DNA of 64,000 nucleotides from Tetraselmis striata (taxonomy: Eukaryota; Chlorophyta; Chlorodendrophyceae; Chlorodendrales; Chlorodendraceae), in the NCBI GenBank assembly GCA_006384855.1, contig VCJN01002011.1, positions 1-64,000 of the forward strand, in the 5' to 3' direction. Position numbers and translations under genes: made by a program. Shown here in pieces: positions 31,076-41,413 of this stretch. The notes beneath the pieces were generated by a model. That model did not search any database. It was not told where the DNA came from and worked only from the letters and a program-made list of their open reading frames with translations. How positions within the stretch are numbered: the stretch's first letter is position 1; each line of letters begins with the position of its first letter.

Positions 31076-32128
31076 AGAACAGTTGGCGCTAAGATGGAGC
31101 GTGCCATTGTGAGGCCTCGCAGAGGGGCCACCAGTACCACCAACCCGTGCAGCATGCGCGGTTGGAATGGGGGCTCGTCGAGAAGAAAGGCGCGGTCTTC
31201 ATACGAAAGCTAAGGTGCGAGTCTAAGGCGTCACGCTGTCAGCAGACCGGCATAAGTCGGCTAGTCGCACCCAAGAAGAGGGTACCGGCGGGTCTTCATA
31301 CGGGGTTCGGGCGTGCGGAAAAGCCAAAGCGCCTTGCACATGACGAACCTGTGAGCAAGGACGCGGCCCGCCTGATGGTATATTAGGCGTGGGGGGGGGG
31401 GGGGGGGGGGGCGAAGATGGAAGATGGGGAGAGCATATAGCCCGCAAGCTTTAATAACAATCTACCTTGCTTGCGGTCGACTCGTGCGTGGTGCTGAAGT
31501 TGACCGTGATTGTGTGTACGGCAGTTTCGTCTCATGAAGATTTCGGGGTTGAAGCATACCGGGACGCGGACTACCGTGCTTTTGAGTACGATTTTTTAGC
31601 TGCGAGCATCGCATGCGTGCCACATTTGTAACGCGTACGCAGGCGAACGCGCGCCGCGGTCGCCATGCGGAAAAGGAAACTCCAACTATCGGCAGTAAAC
31701 AGAAGGTTAAGTGAAAGCGTTGAGGAAAAACGCAGTCAAGAGGGGCGCTGCGAGTAACAGGAAGATGGCAGGCACAAATGTTGTGGATGCTTTTATGTCT
31801 GCTCGCGCGGCACCCAAAAAGGGCGCAATGACAAGTGCCTAGCTCCGGTATCACTGAGCATCACGGTAGCCGAAAAGCGGTAATTTAGGGAAAGGGAGGA
31901 AACCCCATAAACAAGCTTAGAACATTTCAAAGTTAAGTCTGCTTTTGCCAGTGTTGAGTGAACGGAGAGAGCGGTGGATTGATAGAGAAGGGGTAGCGCC
32001 AGGTCATGAAGGGGGCACCGGGAAAGCCACCGCTACGGAGTCTTGTTGCACTTGGAAGTGGTGGAGGGGCGCGATGTGGCCGAAGAACCACGCGCCAGAC
32101 GAAGTACGGACGTTGGGGTCGATTTAGT

Positions 32129-33502
32129 TCATAACGACGTCGGAGTTAGTGCCCCGGCCGCCTTGGTAGCGAATGTGGGACAATGGAGTTCCGATGGCGT
32201 TAGCGGCAAACGCTGCTCCCTTGCACATGCTGTGTGAGCTCCAGGAAGTGCCGGCGGGAGGGGCAGCACCGACAAGACGAACGGCCGTAGAGAGCCAGAC
32301 CGACATGGTGGCGGCGGCCCAAGAATTGGACTGCTCGCTCGGGTGACCGCCCAGAAGTTAGTTTCGGTCAAGGCAACATGAACCATGGGGGCAGACTGTA
32401 CGTGGTCGATGAAGTGGTGCAGGAGACGCGCAATGCGGGGTGCTCCGCCACTAGAAAGAGCAGCAAGCTCCGGTCGTCGGGACCACGTCGACCAGCGCGG
32501 CCTTTCTTTAATCTCCATCTCCATGTTGTAATCGTCGACATGCACGTCCCGCACTCGGAAAGACACGCCAGTAAGTCCCCTGGCAAAGATCATGAAGTTG
32601 ACAACCGACACCGCAAAGGCTCGGAAGTTGAACTGGTACTCAGGGATGGGAGCAGACACAACCAACTCTGCCTGCTCGACGAAGTTGTAAGCGACATCGA
32701 CAAGGAGAGGGACTCGCAAAGGGGCAGCCTCTAGGCGGCGTTGCGGTAGCATCATGCCACAACGAGCCGCAGTAAGTGCATGTTGTCCTTGGCGATCGGG
32801 CCCAGGTTGTGAAGTTCGAAGAGCGTACGTGTTGATTGCGGACAGGTAGGGTTGCAACGACTTAGCCCCAATGTGCCCCCGCTCACCAACCCAAGCATCG
32901 TACCGGACGACAATAACAGTAGTCCTCTCCAACGGGCTGATGTTCTCGGAGTCGTGGCAGAACTCCGCAAACCGAGACAATCTGCCGGCGTAGCTCTTGA
33001 GTGACTAAGAGGGGAGGGAGCTGCAGAGTAGGTCGAGGGTCCGCTGCCCTAGCTCGTTTGAGCCGAACGCGTCATGCAGCCGAGACCGGAGTGAAGCAAC
33101 CCAAGAGGCATCATCTTCGGGCTCGTCAATTACGTAAGTGCGGCGCTTGGCCGACAGAGTAGCAGAGGGACGGTTCATGTTAGCAAAGTACTCGGTGGCA
33201 GCGGTTAGGTTTTCGGCGGTTGGGCGGTAGTTGACGGACGGGTTTGCAACAACACCAGTACGGGTTTGCGGGGCTAGATTTAGATAGGAGGGCCGCCCCG
33301 CGCGCCCTTCGCGCTTGTAGCGCATGTCACACGCGTAACGTACACGCGCGAAGCTTGGTCGTTGCGAGCCAGTTGTAACACGTAGTCCGGCAACCGACTG
33401 ATGCAACGATGAGATGGTACGGGAGGCGTCTTGTTGAGCCACCATGCGCAAGTGTGCGGATGGTTGAGCCGCACTCGGCTGTAGCTGTAAGAAGCGCCGC
33501 AC
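32129..33502 (-). pseudogene. Tyrosine recombinase region, right arm (fossil)
   Basis: Homologous to the left-arm recombinase over its whole length; shared segments include RRTYVIDEPED, NYRPTAENLTA and LSHIRYQGG. The opposite orientation shows that the two arms are inverted copies. It is broken in a few places. Confidence 0.65.
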
Positions 33503-33799
33503 CGAGGAAGGTCTAAATGAAGTATGTAAAGGTGGGGGTGGGGGTTATGATCCGGACACAGGGCGCTCATCCCGTCGTTGAGCTGCTAGGGTTCGCCTTG
33601 CGGCGGTCACCGAAAGGTGGCCTCGCAAAGCGCCAGCAGCTCCGACGAAAAGCGCCCCACACCGTCACTCGTGCTCACCTTCGCGGGCACGCCCGTGCCC
33701 GCCACCACGCCCACGTCCTGCAGCCGCTGCCGCCACTCGAGCGGTAGCGGTAGCTTTTGCGCTGTTGGCAACTGTCGCCTCGAAGATGCGACGCTCATA

Positions 33800-34550
33800 G
33801 TCCTTCATGAGGTCCCCAAAAAAATCGCAGAGCCTAGATGCTCAGAAGCACGCTGAAAGTGCTGGGCTCGCAGCACGTCCATAAAGCCGCCTTGATCACC
33901 GTGCACACGCTTGACCTCGTTAATTAAGCCTCCATCGGAAGGCCAAACGAAATAAAGCGAAACGCCTTGTCGATGGCTTCGGCGTGATTCCGAGCACGCG
34001 TGAGGTAGGGGGTGAAGTCTTGATTTGCAGTAGGGACGTAGGGTAGCAGCTCGTCGAGAGCTACGAAAAGTGCGCGGCCATGTTGTGGGCGCCGAAATAC
34101 GACATCGTCCAAAGATGCTCCTCCTGGGCCGGCAGACACCGATCATCCTGCTTGAGTAGGTACTCGTTCGTTAGGTCGGTTCTTAGGGGGAAGAGTCAAG
34201 GCACTCGGCTGACCGGTCAAACGGCCTCATAGTCAAACTCTACTCGTTGCCGTAGCTATGGCACCGCGAGGTTGTCGTCCTCATCACTCACAGATTTTGC
34301 TCCGACACGGCCGCTCTTGGCTAGCTCTAGCAAGGCGGGGCGCACTGCGGCTCCCCCGCCGCTTCTCGGTTGTCCAGCGATGCGCTGCCCGGAATCGGAG
34401 CCATGTGCTCCGTCTCCACCAACAACACGAACACGAGCCGTCAACTGAGCCAACGCCGTTGCAAGCTCACGCAACAATGTAGAATGGGCCTTCACGTCTG
34501 CTTGTAGCGATTCGAGCGTCGGCTCAACGATGGGTTCCTCTCCATCTTAC
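33800..34550 (-). pseudogene. Gag-like ORF region, right arm (fossil)
   Basis: Counterpart of the left-arm Gag-like region, with shared segments LRELATALAQLTARVRV and LFVALDELLPYVPTANQD. It lies between inverted repeat X and the recombinase. Broken. Confidence 0.4.
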
Positions 34551-34880
34551 ATGGTTACGCACGGACGTACGGATGAGAATATCACACTCGGATGGCGAGC
34601 CGGGTGAGGTCTTGAACAACGTGGGGTGACCTTGCTCGCAACAGGTTATGAGACAGTTAATCGCTGCGTGTAACGCAGCGAAAACTGGAAGCTGGCAGGC
34701 TCAGCTGTTATGGCTGCTTGTATGCCTTCTCGTGCTGCACCCAAAAAGGGCGCAACGACAGGTGCCGAAAGAGTATCCCGTACCACTGAGCAGCACGGTA
34801 GCCGAATAAAAGCGGTAGTAGGGCGGCGGAAAGGGAGGAAACCACATAGACAAGTTTAATAGAACATAATGTACTGGTGG

Positions 34881-35253
34881 TATCCGTAGGAGCAGTAGTT
34901 GGCGACCGCTCTAGCGATCTGCCATCTGTACAGGGTACCTGTAGCGTCGCGAGCTCGAGCAAACATCAGAAAACATCGGCAAACATCGGTCACGCAACAG
35001 CGGCAACGGGATGAGCAGAGAGCCCTCACACAGTTGACTTCCAGTGGCGTCAGAGGTGGACCCTTTCACTGACTACACTGTTCACTTGCCCCAGCGCGGG
35101 GCAGGTGTCGCCGTAGTATTTGCGTCAAACGATCAGCCCGACCTTCCTCCTCCCCGTGTAGACGGCAGAATACTCCCCCTTCCGACTGTGCTACAAGCTT
35201 CGCCTCGCGTGCGCCCAGTCGGCACCTGCTCGCCCGCGAAGCCGCGCGTCGAA
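34881..35253. other. Short intergenic region upstream of the glycosyltransferase
   Basis: Contains the presumed promoter of the gene starting at 35,254. Two copies of the AAACATCGG motif lie near 34,970-34,990. An open frame in phase with the gene extends upstream to 35,044, but the family's usual start matches the ATG at 35,254. No core promoter box is clear. Confidence 0.35.
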
Positions 35254-38200
35254 ATGCGGGCGCTGCTCATCGCCGTCGGGAGCCGCGGCGACGCGGAGCC
35301 CTTCTGCGCTCTCGGGTCGGAGCTGATCGCCCACGGGCACGCCGTCGACCTCTTCTTGCAAGACGACCTGCGCGCGCTGTCGCCACCGGGTGCCGCGCTC
35401 CACCGGCTGCCCTTCGCGCAGGCCGACTTTTACAACTTCGTCGGTGCACCCACCCACGGCGCGGACCACCCCAATCCGCGGGTACGCGCCCTCCCCCACA
35501 CTGCAAACCACGCGCCCTGCTCGACGACCCCGGCGCATCGACACACTAAACCGACTATCGATTTGGCCCTCGGGAGGTCGAGCGTTTGAGGGATGTGGGA
35601 TAAAACCCAAACGACCTGAGGGATTGCGGGGGGTCGTCGGTTGAGGCATGTGGGATAAAACACGTTTGAGGGATAAATCCTAAAGAACTCGGCAGGGCGA
35701 GCGTTTTAGGGAGATGAGGGAACTGAGCGATGTGATGTTTACACTATTTATCTGAGTGTATGGAACTGGGTTTAAATGTTGAGAGGGTCGGGTTGGTGGG
35801 TGTGCACATCCGGGGTGGAGGTGGGACCCCCGCAGGCGCGCTCGCGGGCTCTTAGCTTGCGATGTCTCTCGACATGAGCGTGACGGTGGACCTCATATCT
35901 GTTTTGTGCTCTGCCAGTTATCATCATAGCTTGCACGCAACACACGCACATCTGGAAACTGTTGCAGTCATAGGCTGGGGTAGATGCATGAGCTCAATTG
36001 AAATATATGGAATGAAGCACCGGCGTGGCGTGTGAAGGACTTGTATGGATGATTTCGGTCCGTTACATAGTGTTGCCCGGATGTGTGCACACCTTGTCAA
36101 AGGGCTTATGGCCAATCACAGCAGCCCTGTTAGTCCGCTGCTGGGCACTACCGCGGTGTGATGTATATGTGGCTGCATGTAGTAGATTTTCCAGACCGTT
36201 CGTTCAGGCGTGCTTCGTTTTTTGAACTTGCATGCCCCAGTGGGCATTAACTACCCCGGACACAAGAACTAGGAAAGGCTCATGATATCTGTGCAGGTGC
36301 TCATGGCTGTGTGAGGCCTTGGGGACGACTGACTGTCAGACCGTAGGTCTGCAAGTGCAACAAGGCAGACATCCCACACGCGTTGGGTAAGGGCTTCCGT
36401 GGCGTGCGCATCAGCCACACAGCGCGCAATGCCGTCGTGCCAAAATCGCGCTCTGGTGGCGTGATTAGCCCAGCTGGAGAGTTTTCGGCGTTTTGGGGGG
36501 GGGGGGGGGGGGGGGGTGGCGGGCGGTGGCTCATTGCAGCCATGACGGTATGGACACAGCGAGGATATTCTGGTAGGCAGGTGGGGCACATGCGGGATAG
36601 GTAGGTAGCTGACACTTGCCGCGCGCGAGTGCGCTCGCACCCGCTCAGGTGCGATTTGTCGGCGTCGTGGCGGACATCATCGCCGAGCTGGTTCTGCCAT
36701 GCATGGCGGACGTGCTGGCAGCAGGCAGCGAGGCCTCCGTTGTCGTCGCCTCGTCCCTGGCTCGGCCGCTGGGCATCCTGGCGAGCCGGAAGCTGTGCAT
36801 CCCCGTGTGCCTGGTGAACCTGCAGCCGCTGGCGCCCACGGCGGCGTTCCCGCACAGCTCCGACACGGAGGCCTGCGTGGACGCGATCATCCGCGGCGCC
36901 CCGGGCAGCCCCGCCAACGCGGAGTCCTACTGGACCCTGGAGCGGTTCCAGGACGAGTTCATGGGCAAGCGCCTTGCCGCCGCATGCGAGGAGCTGGGGG
37001 CGCCGCCGGTCGACTTCGAGGGGTACCTGAAGCCAGCGTACGCGGGGGAGCTTGATGGTGTCATCGTGGCGACCGCCGTGTGCGAGCAGCTGGTGCCCTT
37101 CCCCACGGACATCGGCCCCAACTCGCACTCCGTGGGGGCCCTTGCGGCGCACTACATCCCTGATGGATGGACGCCGCCGCCGGAGCTGGAGGCCTTCCTG
37201 GCGTCCTGCGCCACCCCACCCGTGTGCGTCGGGTACAGTTCGATGCCGTTCGGTCAGGTGGGACCCCCTGACCGCCCCCTCTGACAGTAAAGGCGAGGGT
37301 GGATGCGAGTAATGGACCCGGCGCTGGTTGCTTGTCGAAATGATGCTGACCCATACACGCGGGTTGATTCACTCTGGGAGAGTACATATATGTCCATAAT
37401 CTACATTGGTTGCCCATGACGATTAAGGGCGGGCCGCTGCTAATGCAACACACGTCACCTACACCTGTCCTGCTCGTACATTCAGATACAATCGCTGTAC
37501 TCATTGAAACGGCGAAACACGCACTTTCCAAGTGTGCACTACCGCCCCCCCCCCCCCTCCCTCCCCCCCCCCCCCCAACTGTTCAGGCGGACGCACTACA
37601 GGGTAGCCGGAAAAGTTTTTACTGTACTGGCGTGGTGTTGCAAATCAGTAGTTAACAATTCGAGGGGGGCGCAAAGTAAGATGAGTTGAACAAAATGGTA
37701 TGGTGTATGGCTCCAGTAAGGGATGTTTCGCGTCTCATTTATATATGCGCTCCAGGCTGTGGCAGAGGGTGAGCCCTTCCATCAACAGACACCCGCACTT
37801 GTGGGGATGCTCATGCGGCGCGCCATGCAGAGTTTTAGGGTTTACTCTATCCATGTCTTCCATTGATGCACGGTGTGCTGCGCATGGACACCCGCCAGGT
37901 GGATGTTGTTCTAGAGGCGCTGCAAGCGGCGGGCAAGCAGGCAGTGCTCGTCGGCGACGCGCTGAAGGTGCCGGACGACGGATCCGCCGCGTCCCTGTGG
38001 GCGGCTAGCCACGTGTGCCAGGTGGCCGCCGCGCCTTACGCGTGGCTGTTGCCGCGCTGCGGCATGATGCTGAGCCACGGCGGCGCGGGCGTGGTCAACG
38101 CCACGCTGCGCGCCGGCATCCCGCCCGTCGTGACGCCGCTGATGGGGGACCAGTTCTTCTGGGCCGCGCTGTTGGAGGCGCGGCACGTGGGTGTGCGGGC

Positions 38201-38390
38201 GGGTTCCAGCTTGGGTGCCGGCCTGTGCACGGAGGACCTGGTGGAGGGCATCCGGCGGGCGCAGGCCTGCCTGCCGGGCGCACAAGCGGTGGGGGAAGCT
38301 ATGCGTGCTAAGCCGACCGGGTCTCAGGCTCTGGTGCGCATTTTGGAGCATGCGGTTTCCGAGGCCGAGCGCCCGAGCAACGCGGGGTGA
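35254..38390 (+). CDS. GT1-family glycosyltransferase (sterol/macrolide glucosyltransferase-like)
   Basis: Three predicted exons, 35254-35481, 36649-37257 and 37899-38390 (TGA at 38388), all phase 0, giving about 442 residues, the usual family length. The N-terminal acceptor domain starts MRALLIAVGSRGDAEPFCAL, the motif that opens sterol-glucosyltransferase and vancomycin Gtf-type enzymes. The C-terminal donor domain has CVGYSSMPFG and SHGGAGVVNATLRAGIPPVV, followed by TPLMGDQFFWA, the UDP-sugar binding signature. It should transfer a sugar from a nucleotide donor to a lipid or small-molecule hydroxyl, probably cytosolic or membrane-associated. No signal peptide is seen. Intron 1 carries a sense-strand G22 (36495-36516) and intron 2 interrupted C tracts (37546-37577). 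The exon 3 start (37,899) is the least certain boundary; the substrate is unknown. Confidence 0.8.
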
Positions 38391-38922
38391 ATAGGTGCAC
38401 GCGTGATGTTGACATGGCAAGGATCGAGTGCATAAGATCGGTGAATTGTTATTGATTATTTATACATGTGCTGGGAGCGGCACAGAAACGCAATAGCCAT
38501 ACGAGGCCCATAAGATAAAATGCCCGGAGCAAATGATGCAGAATCCAAAAAAGAATCAAAGGGAGCCCAAATGGAACACAGTGCGGCACGTGTTCATCAT
38601 GCCCCAGCTGGGTGTAACTAAGCATTATGGCCTTCAGAATGCATCAGATCCCGCTGGAGACATCTCTGCAGGGCTTGTTCAGATGCGGGCCTGGCGCCTG
38701 CCATTGGCAGTGCATGTGCCTCGTGCTCTCTGGACCACTGCCCCGCCAGGAGATGCAAATATGTCCGGGCAAAGTTGCTCTACATTGAAGGTCACTGTGG
38801 AATATGGCCATGTAGGTCGAGCACATTAATGCTGCCGGATGAGGGGATGCGCTAAAACCATCACAGCCATCGGAAATTTCACCGCTGGCAACCGACCCCT
38901 GGGCACCTGCTGTCACTCCGTG
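38391..38922. other. Intergenic space between convergent genes
   Basis: 532 bases between the glycosyltransferase stop (plus) and the LRR gene stop (minus). It must contain both 3' untranslated ends. No gene or repeat seen. Confidence 0.5.
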
Positions 38923-40560
38923 TCAAGCACGTGCTTGGTTGTCCTGCAGGTCAACTTCCGTCTCTGCCATCTCGGTCTCAAACTGGATGAAGCACGTGTC
39001 CGCATTTTCTTCAGTTCCCGCGGAGCCGCCGCCGGGTATATCAGCTGGCGGCTGCATGTTGAAGTACTTCCCACCTTTCACGCGAGCTGTCAGCCGAGCT
39101 TTGACCCAGCTGGGCCGCTCTGGCCACACGATGCAGAGCAGGCAGGCGGCCCAGCTTGCGATGAGCACCACGCCCAGGGCAACCAAAGAAGCGGCCAGGG
39201 ATGTCTCTGCGCGGGCCCGTCGCCTGCACAGCTTCAGTTGACTTTCAGCCAGCAATACCGTCTGAGATAACGCAGCGTCCTGGGCGATGCAGGAGAGAAC
39301 GTTGGGATCGGCTCCCAAGCCGGCGTTGCCCTCCAGGCACCACTGCGGGCAGGAGATGTTGTTTCCCTGCAGCACACGGACCTTCGCGAGCGGCCCCGCA
39401 ATATAATTCTCCAGGATCCGGTAGGGGAAGGAGCCGTTGAGCGCGTTGTGGGACACGTCCATGCGGCGCGGGCGGATCATCTCCCCGTGGATGCCATGCC
39501 GCGCCATCCAGGCGCTGTCAAATGTTGCCAGCCCCGCAAAGGCGTCGGGAAGTGCACCGGTGAGGGCATTGTGACTGATATTCAGGTCCAGCAAGCTGGG
39601 TGCGAGCTCAAGTTCCCACACGCAAACCTCCAGCATCGAAGCAAATTTGTACAGGTTCCCCTTGAAGGAGTTCTCCTGGAGGTCCAGAGCCCAGAGGAAG
39701 GGCATCAAGGCGAAATAGGGCGGGACGGCTCCGGAAATGGCGTTGCCGTGCAGGCTGAGCTCCCGCAGCTGACTGAGACTTGACCAATGGGAAGGCACGG
39801 GCCCTTGGAAGGTGTTCTGCCCGAGCCTGAGGGTCTGAAGGGAGGAGTTGAAGCTGGCTGGTAGGGGCCCTGTGAAGCGGTTGTTGTCCGCCAGCAGCAC
39901 CTCCAGAAGCTGTAGTTCCGCGATGTCCCTCTCTGGCAGGGTGCCGAACAGGTAGTTGCCGTAGATGTGGACAGCGCGGATTGTGGGAGGCAAGGCGGGG
40001 AAGTGCCCGCTGCCAGAATTTTGGGAGACATCCAGGAAGTTTAGCTTGCTCCACACAGAGAAGTCCAGCAGGGGTCCGGTGAACCCCTCGCTGACTTGCC
40101 ACCCGTTGATGCCAAGGTGCATCAGCGTCTGGGATGTCGCGAGCTGGCTCGGGAACGGGCCGCTCAAGTAGTTGTTCTCAGCTTTGAAGATCTGGAGGGC
40201 GGGTGGGACTACGCAGGCTGGGAACTTACCTGTGAAGTTATTGATGCTGAGGTCCAGATGAATCAGGGAATCGGTGATGGGAACACCGTATGGAAATCAT
40301 TCCAGCTCGCCGTCGAGTTCATTGGTCCACAGGCGAAGGATCTTTAGCGGCAATCCGCTGAGGGCTGAGAAAATGTCCGCTGCGCCGCCCCGCACGCCGT
40401 TGTTGGTCAGGTCGAGAAGCGTCAGGCGGACAAGGCTGCGCAGGGACGACGGAAACTTGCACTTCAAGCGCTGGCCTGTGAGCCTGATGGAAGTAATGAA
40501 ACCTTCCGTTTCACAGCTTTGGCCCTCGAGCTGGCAAAAGTTGGCGCTGCTTTAGCTCCC
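38923..40560 (-). CDS. Leucine-rich-repeat membrane protein without kinase domain; N-terminal part interrupted
   Basis: The frame ending at 38923 gives about 414 continuous residues from 40,167, extended upstream in the same frame to about 40,552. It has 10 or more plant-type LRRs (LSINNFTGKFPACVVP, LADNNRFTGPLPASF, LNISHNALTGALPDAFAG), a Cys-rich cap (CPQWCLEGN), one membrane helix (SLVALGVVLIASWAACLLCI) and an acidic tail of about 65 residues. This suggests a cell-surface receptor-like protein that signals through a partner. Upstream, the same frame has a TGA at 40297-40299 and a TAA at 40552-40554, each inside LRR or cap-like sequence. Either the gene is a recent pseudogene, short introns remove the stops, or there are sequence errors. 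No start codon or signal peptide was found. Confidence 0.7.
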
Positions 40561-40884
40561 ACGTTTTGTGGCCGTCTGGACAGCGCGCCGCAGCAGCGGA
40601 CAGGCGCCCTCGACCCCGCAGCACTGATCAGGTAGCTGCTGCAGAATGGATTGTTCCTGAATCGATCCATGATTTTTTTCGGTGATGCTCTCCGCCCTGC
40701 CTTCTTACTCGTAGCGGCATAATAGTAGTGTTAGCATTCGGATTCAGTATAATATCCACTCAATCGCGGTACATTATGCACCAGCATCCTAGCCCATGCA
40801 ATATTGTAGTAAGAATTACTTCGCGTTTTAAGCGATCGCGACCCCCAAACCCATATCAAACATTTAATAAACAACAAATAAATA
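40561..40884. other. Region upstream of the LRR gene
   Basis: A minus-strand protein-like stretch (ILQQLPDQCCGVEGACPLLR) at about 40,570-40,650 is in the same frame as the LRR gene and may be its N-terminal cap exon. The remainder is AT-rich and shows nothing else. Confidence 0.35.
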
Positions 40885-41413
40885 TATTGAGATACCAAGC
40901 TCGAAAAGGGTGCCGATCGGACTTGGATGTCATCATCCGATATTGTAGAGCTTGAATACCCGTCTGAACCGGGCCGAGGACCACACCACAGGACTGTACA
41001 AGGTACTGTCCCAACACCCCTCCTGGTTCCGAGGAGAGGGAGGACAGGGAAGTCTGGGTAGAGATCCTAGGACCTGAGCCATAGAAGCCGGAAACATCCG
41101 CGCTTGAGCCTTGATGTAGGAGAATTTCTGGGATTTGATGATCGCGTCACCGGAAGCTGCGAATCGGTCTTACACCGGATATAGCGGAAGAAGGGGAACC
41201 CATGAAATCTTGAAATGCTTCAAGCGGGAGTCGAACCCGGGTCTGTTGTCATACAGGCTCGCCACCTAAGCTCCGAAACCATATTGAGATATCAAGCTCG
41301 AAAAGGGTGCCGATCGGACTTGGATGTCATCATCCGATATTGTAGAGCTTGAATACCCGTCTGAACCGGGCCGAGGACCACACCACAGGACTGTACAAGG
41401 TACTGTCCCAACA
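40885..41413 (-). mobile_element. TRIM-like miniature LTR retrotransposon, young
   Basis: Two about 129-132-bp direct repeats (40885-41016 and 41282-41413) differ at one base and flank 265 bp without coding capacity. Read on the minus strand the LTR begins TGTTGGGAC. It is followed by a primer-binding site TGGTTTCGGAGCTTAG (41281-41266), and a purine-rich AGGAGGGG (41024-41017) precedes the second LTR. With ends at 40885 and 41413 a 5-bp duplication AAATA flanks it; with canonical TG...CA ends (40888) that duplication is lost. Terminal-repeat retrotransposon in miniature (TRIM/SMART) is the best fit. Near-identical LTRs mean a recent insertion. Confidence 0.75.
41215..41281 (-). other. tRNA-like segment inside the TRIM
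   Basis: Starting within the primer-binding site, the minus strand reads like a tRNA: AGCTTAGGTGG resembles box A, a GCTT/GAGC pair could form a D stem, and GGTTCGACTCC is a perfect box B with a T-arm-like stem. The anticodon arm is irregular and the acceptor ends do not pair, so it is not a functional tRNA gene. It could be an internal RNA polymerase III promoter or a captured tRNA piece. Confidence 0.45.

Larger units (their letters stand above)
16920..34880. mobile_element. Kangaroo/PAT-like tyrosine-recombinase retroelement (composite, fossil)
   Basis: Two recombinase arms in opposite orientation (left, plus; right, minus) surround a minus-strand RT-RNase H core. Each arm has the order repeat X, Gag-like ORF, recombinase ORF, repeat X. 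The X copies are at about 17,000-17,250, 19,929-20,017 continued at 21,384-21,480, 31,725-31,930 (inverted) and 34,620-34,875 (inverted). A second repeat, Y (21,745-22,036 and 31,380-31,668, direct), flanks the core. A recombinase oriented against the RT is the known organisation of Kangaroo in Volvox; a second inverted arm is not expected. The element is broken in several places and was later hit by a hAT and by a Ty3 element. The two arms appear roughly 85-90% alike, so the duplication is old compared with the Ty3 insertion. Confidence 0.65.
31076..34880 (-). mobile_element. Right arm of the YR retroelement (fossil)
   Basis: Right of the Ty3 insertion: a short piece belonging to the core (31,076-31,379), repeat Y (31,380-31,668, with a G21 tract at 31391-31411 that the other Y copy lacks), inverted repeat X, and a minus-strand recombinase and Gag-like region ending in a further inverted X near 34,875. 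This arm mirrors the left arm and is broken. Confidence 0.6.

Noticed and set aside
35044-35253. Upstream start for the glycosyltransferase (in-frame extension from 35,044)
   Set aside because: The family's conserved N terminus begins exactly at the ATG at 35,254, and the extension shows no targeting signal.
40888-41413. Direct repeat pair considered as two 5S rRNA or snRNA genes
   Set aside because: The 129-bp unit does not fit 5S, U2, U5 or U6 sequence. The primer-binding site and purine tract beside the repeats fit a miniature LTR element better.
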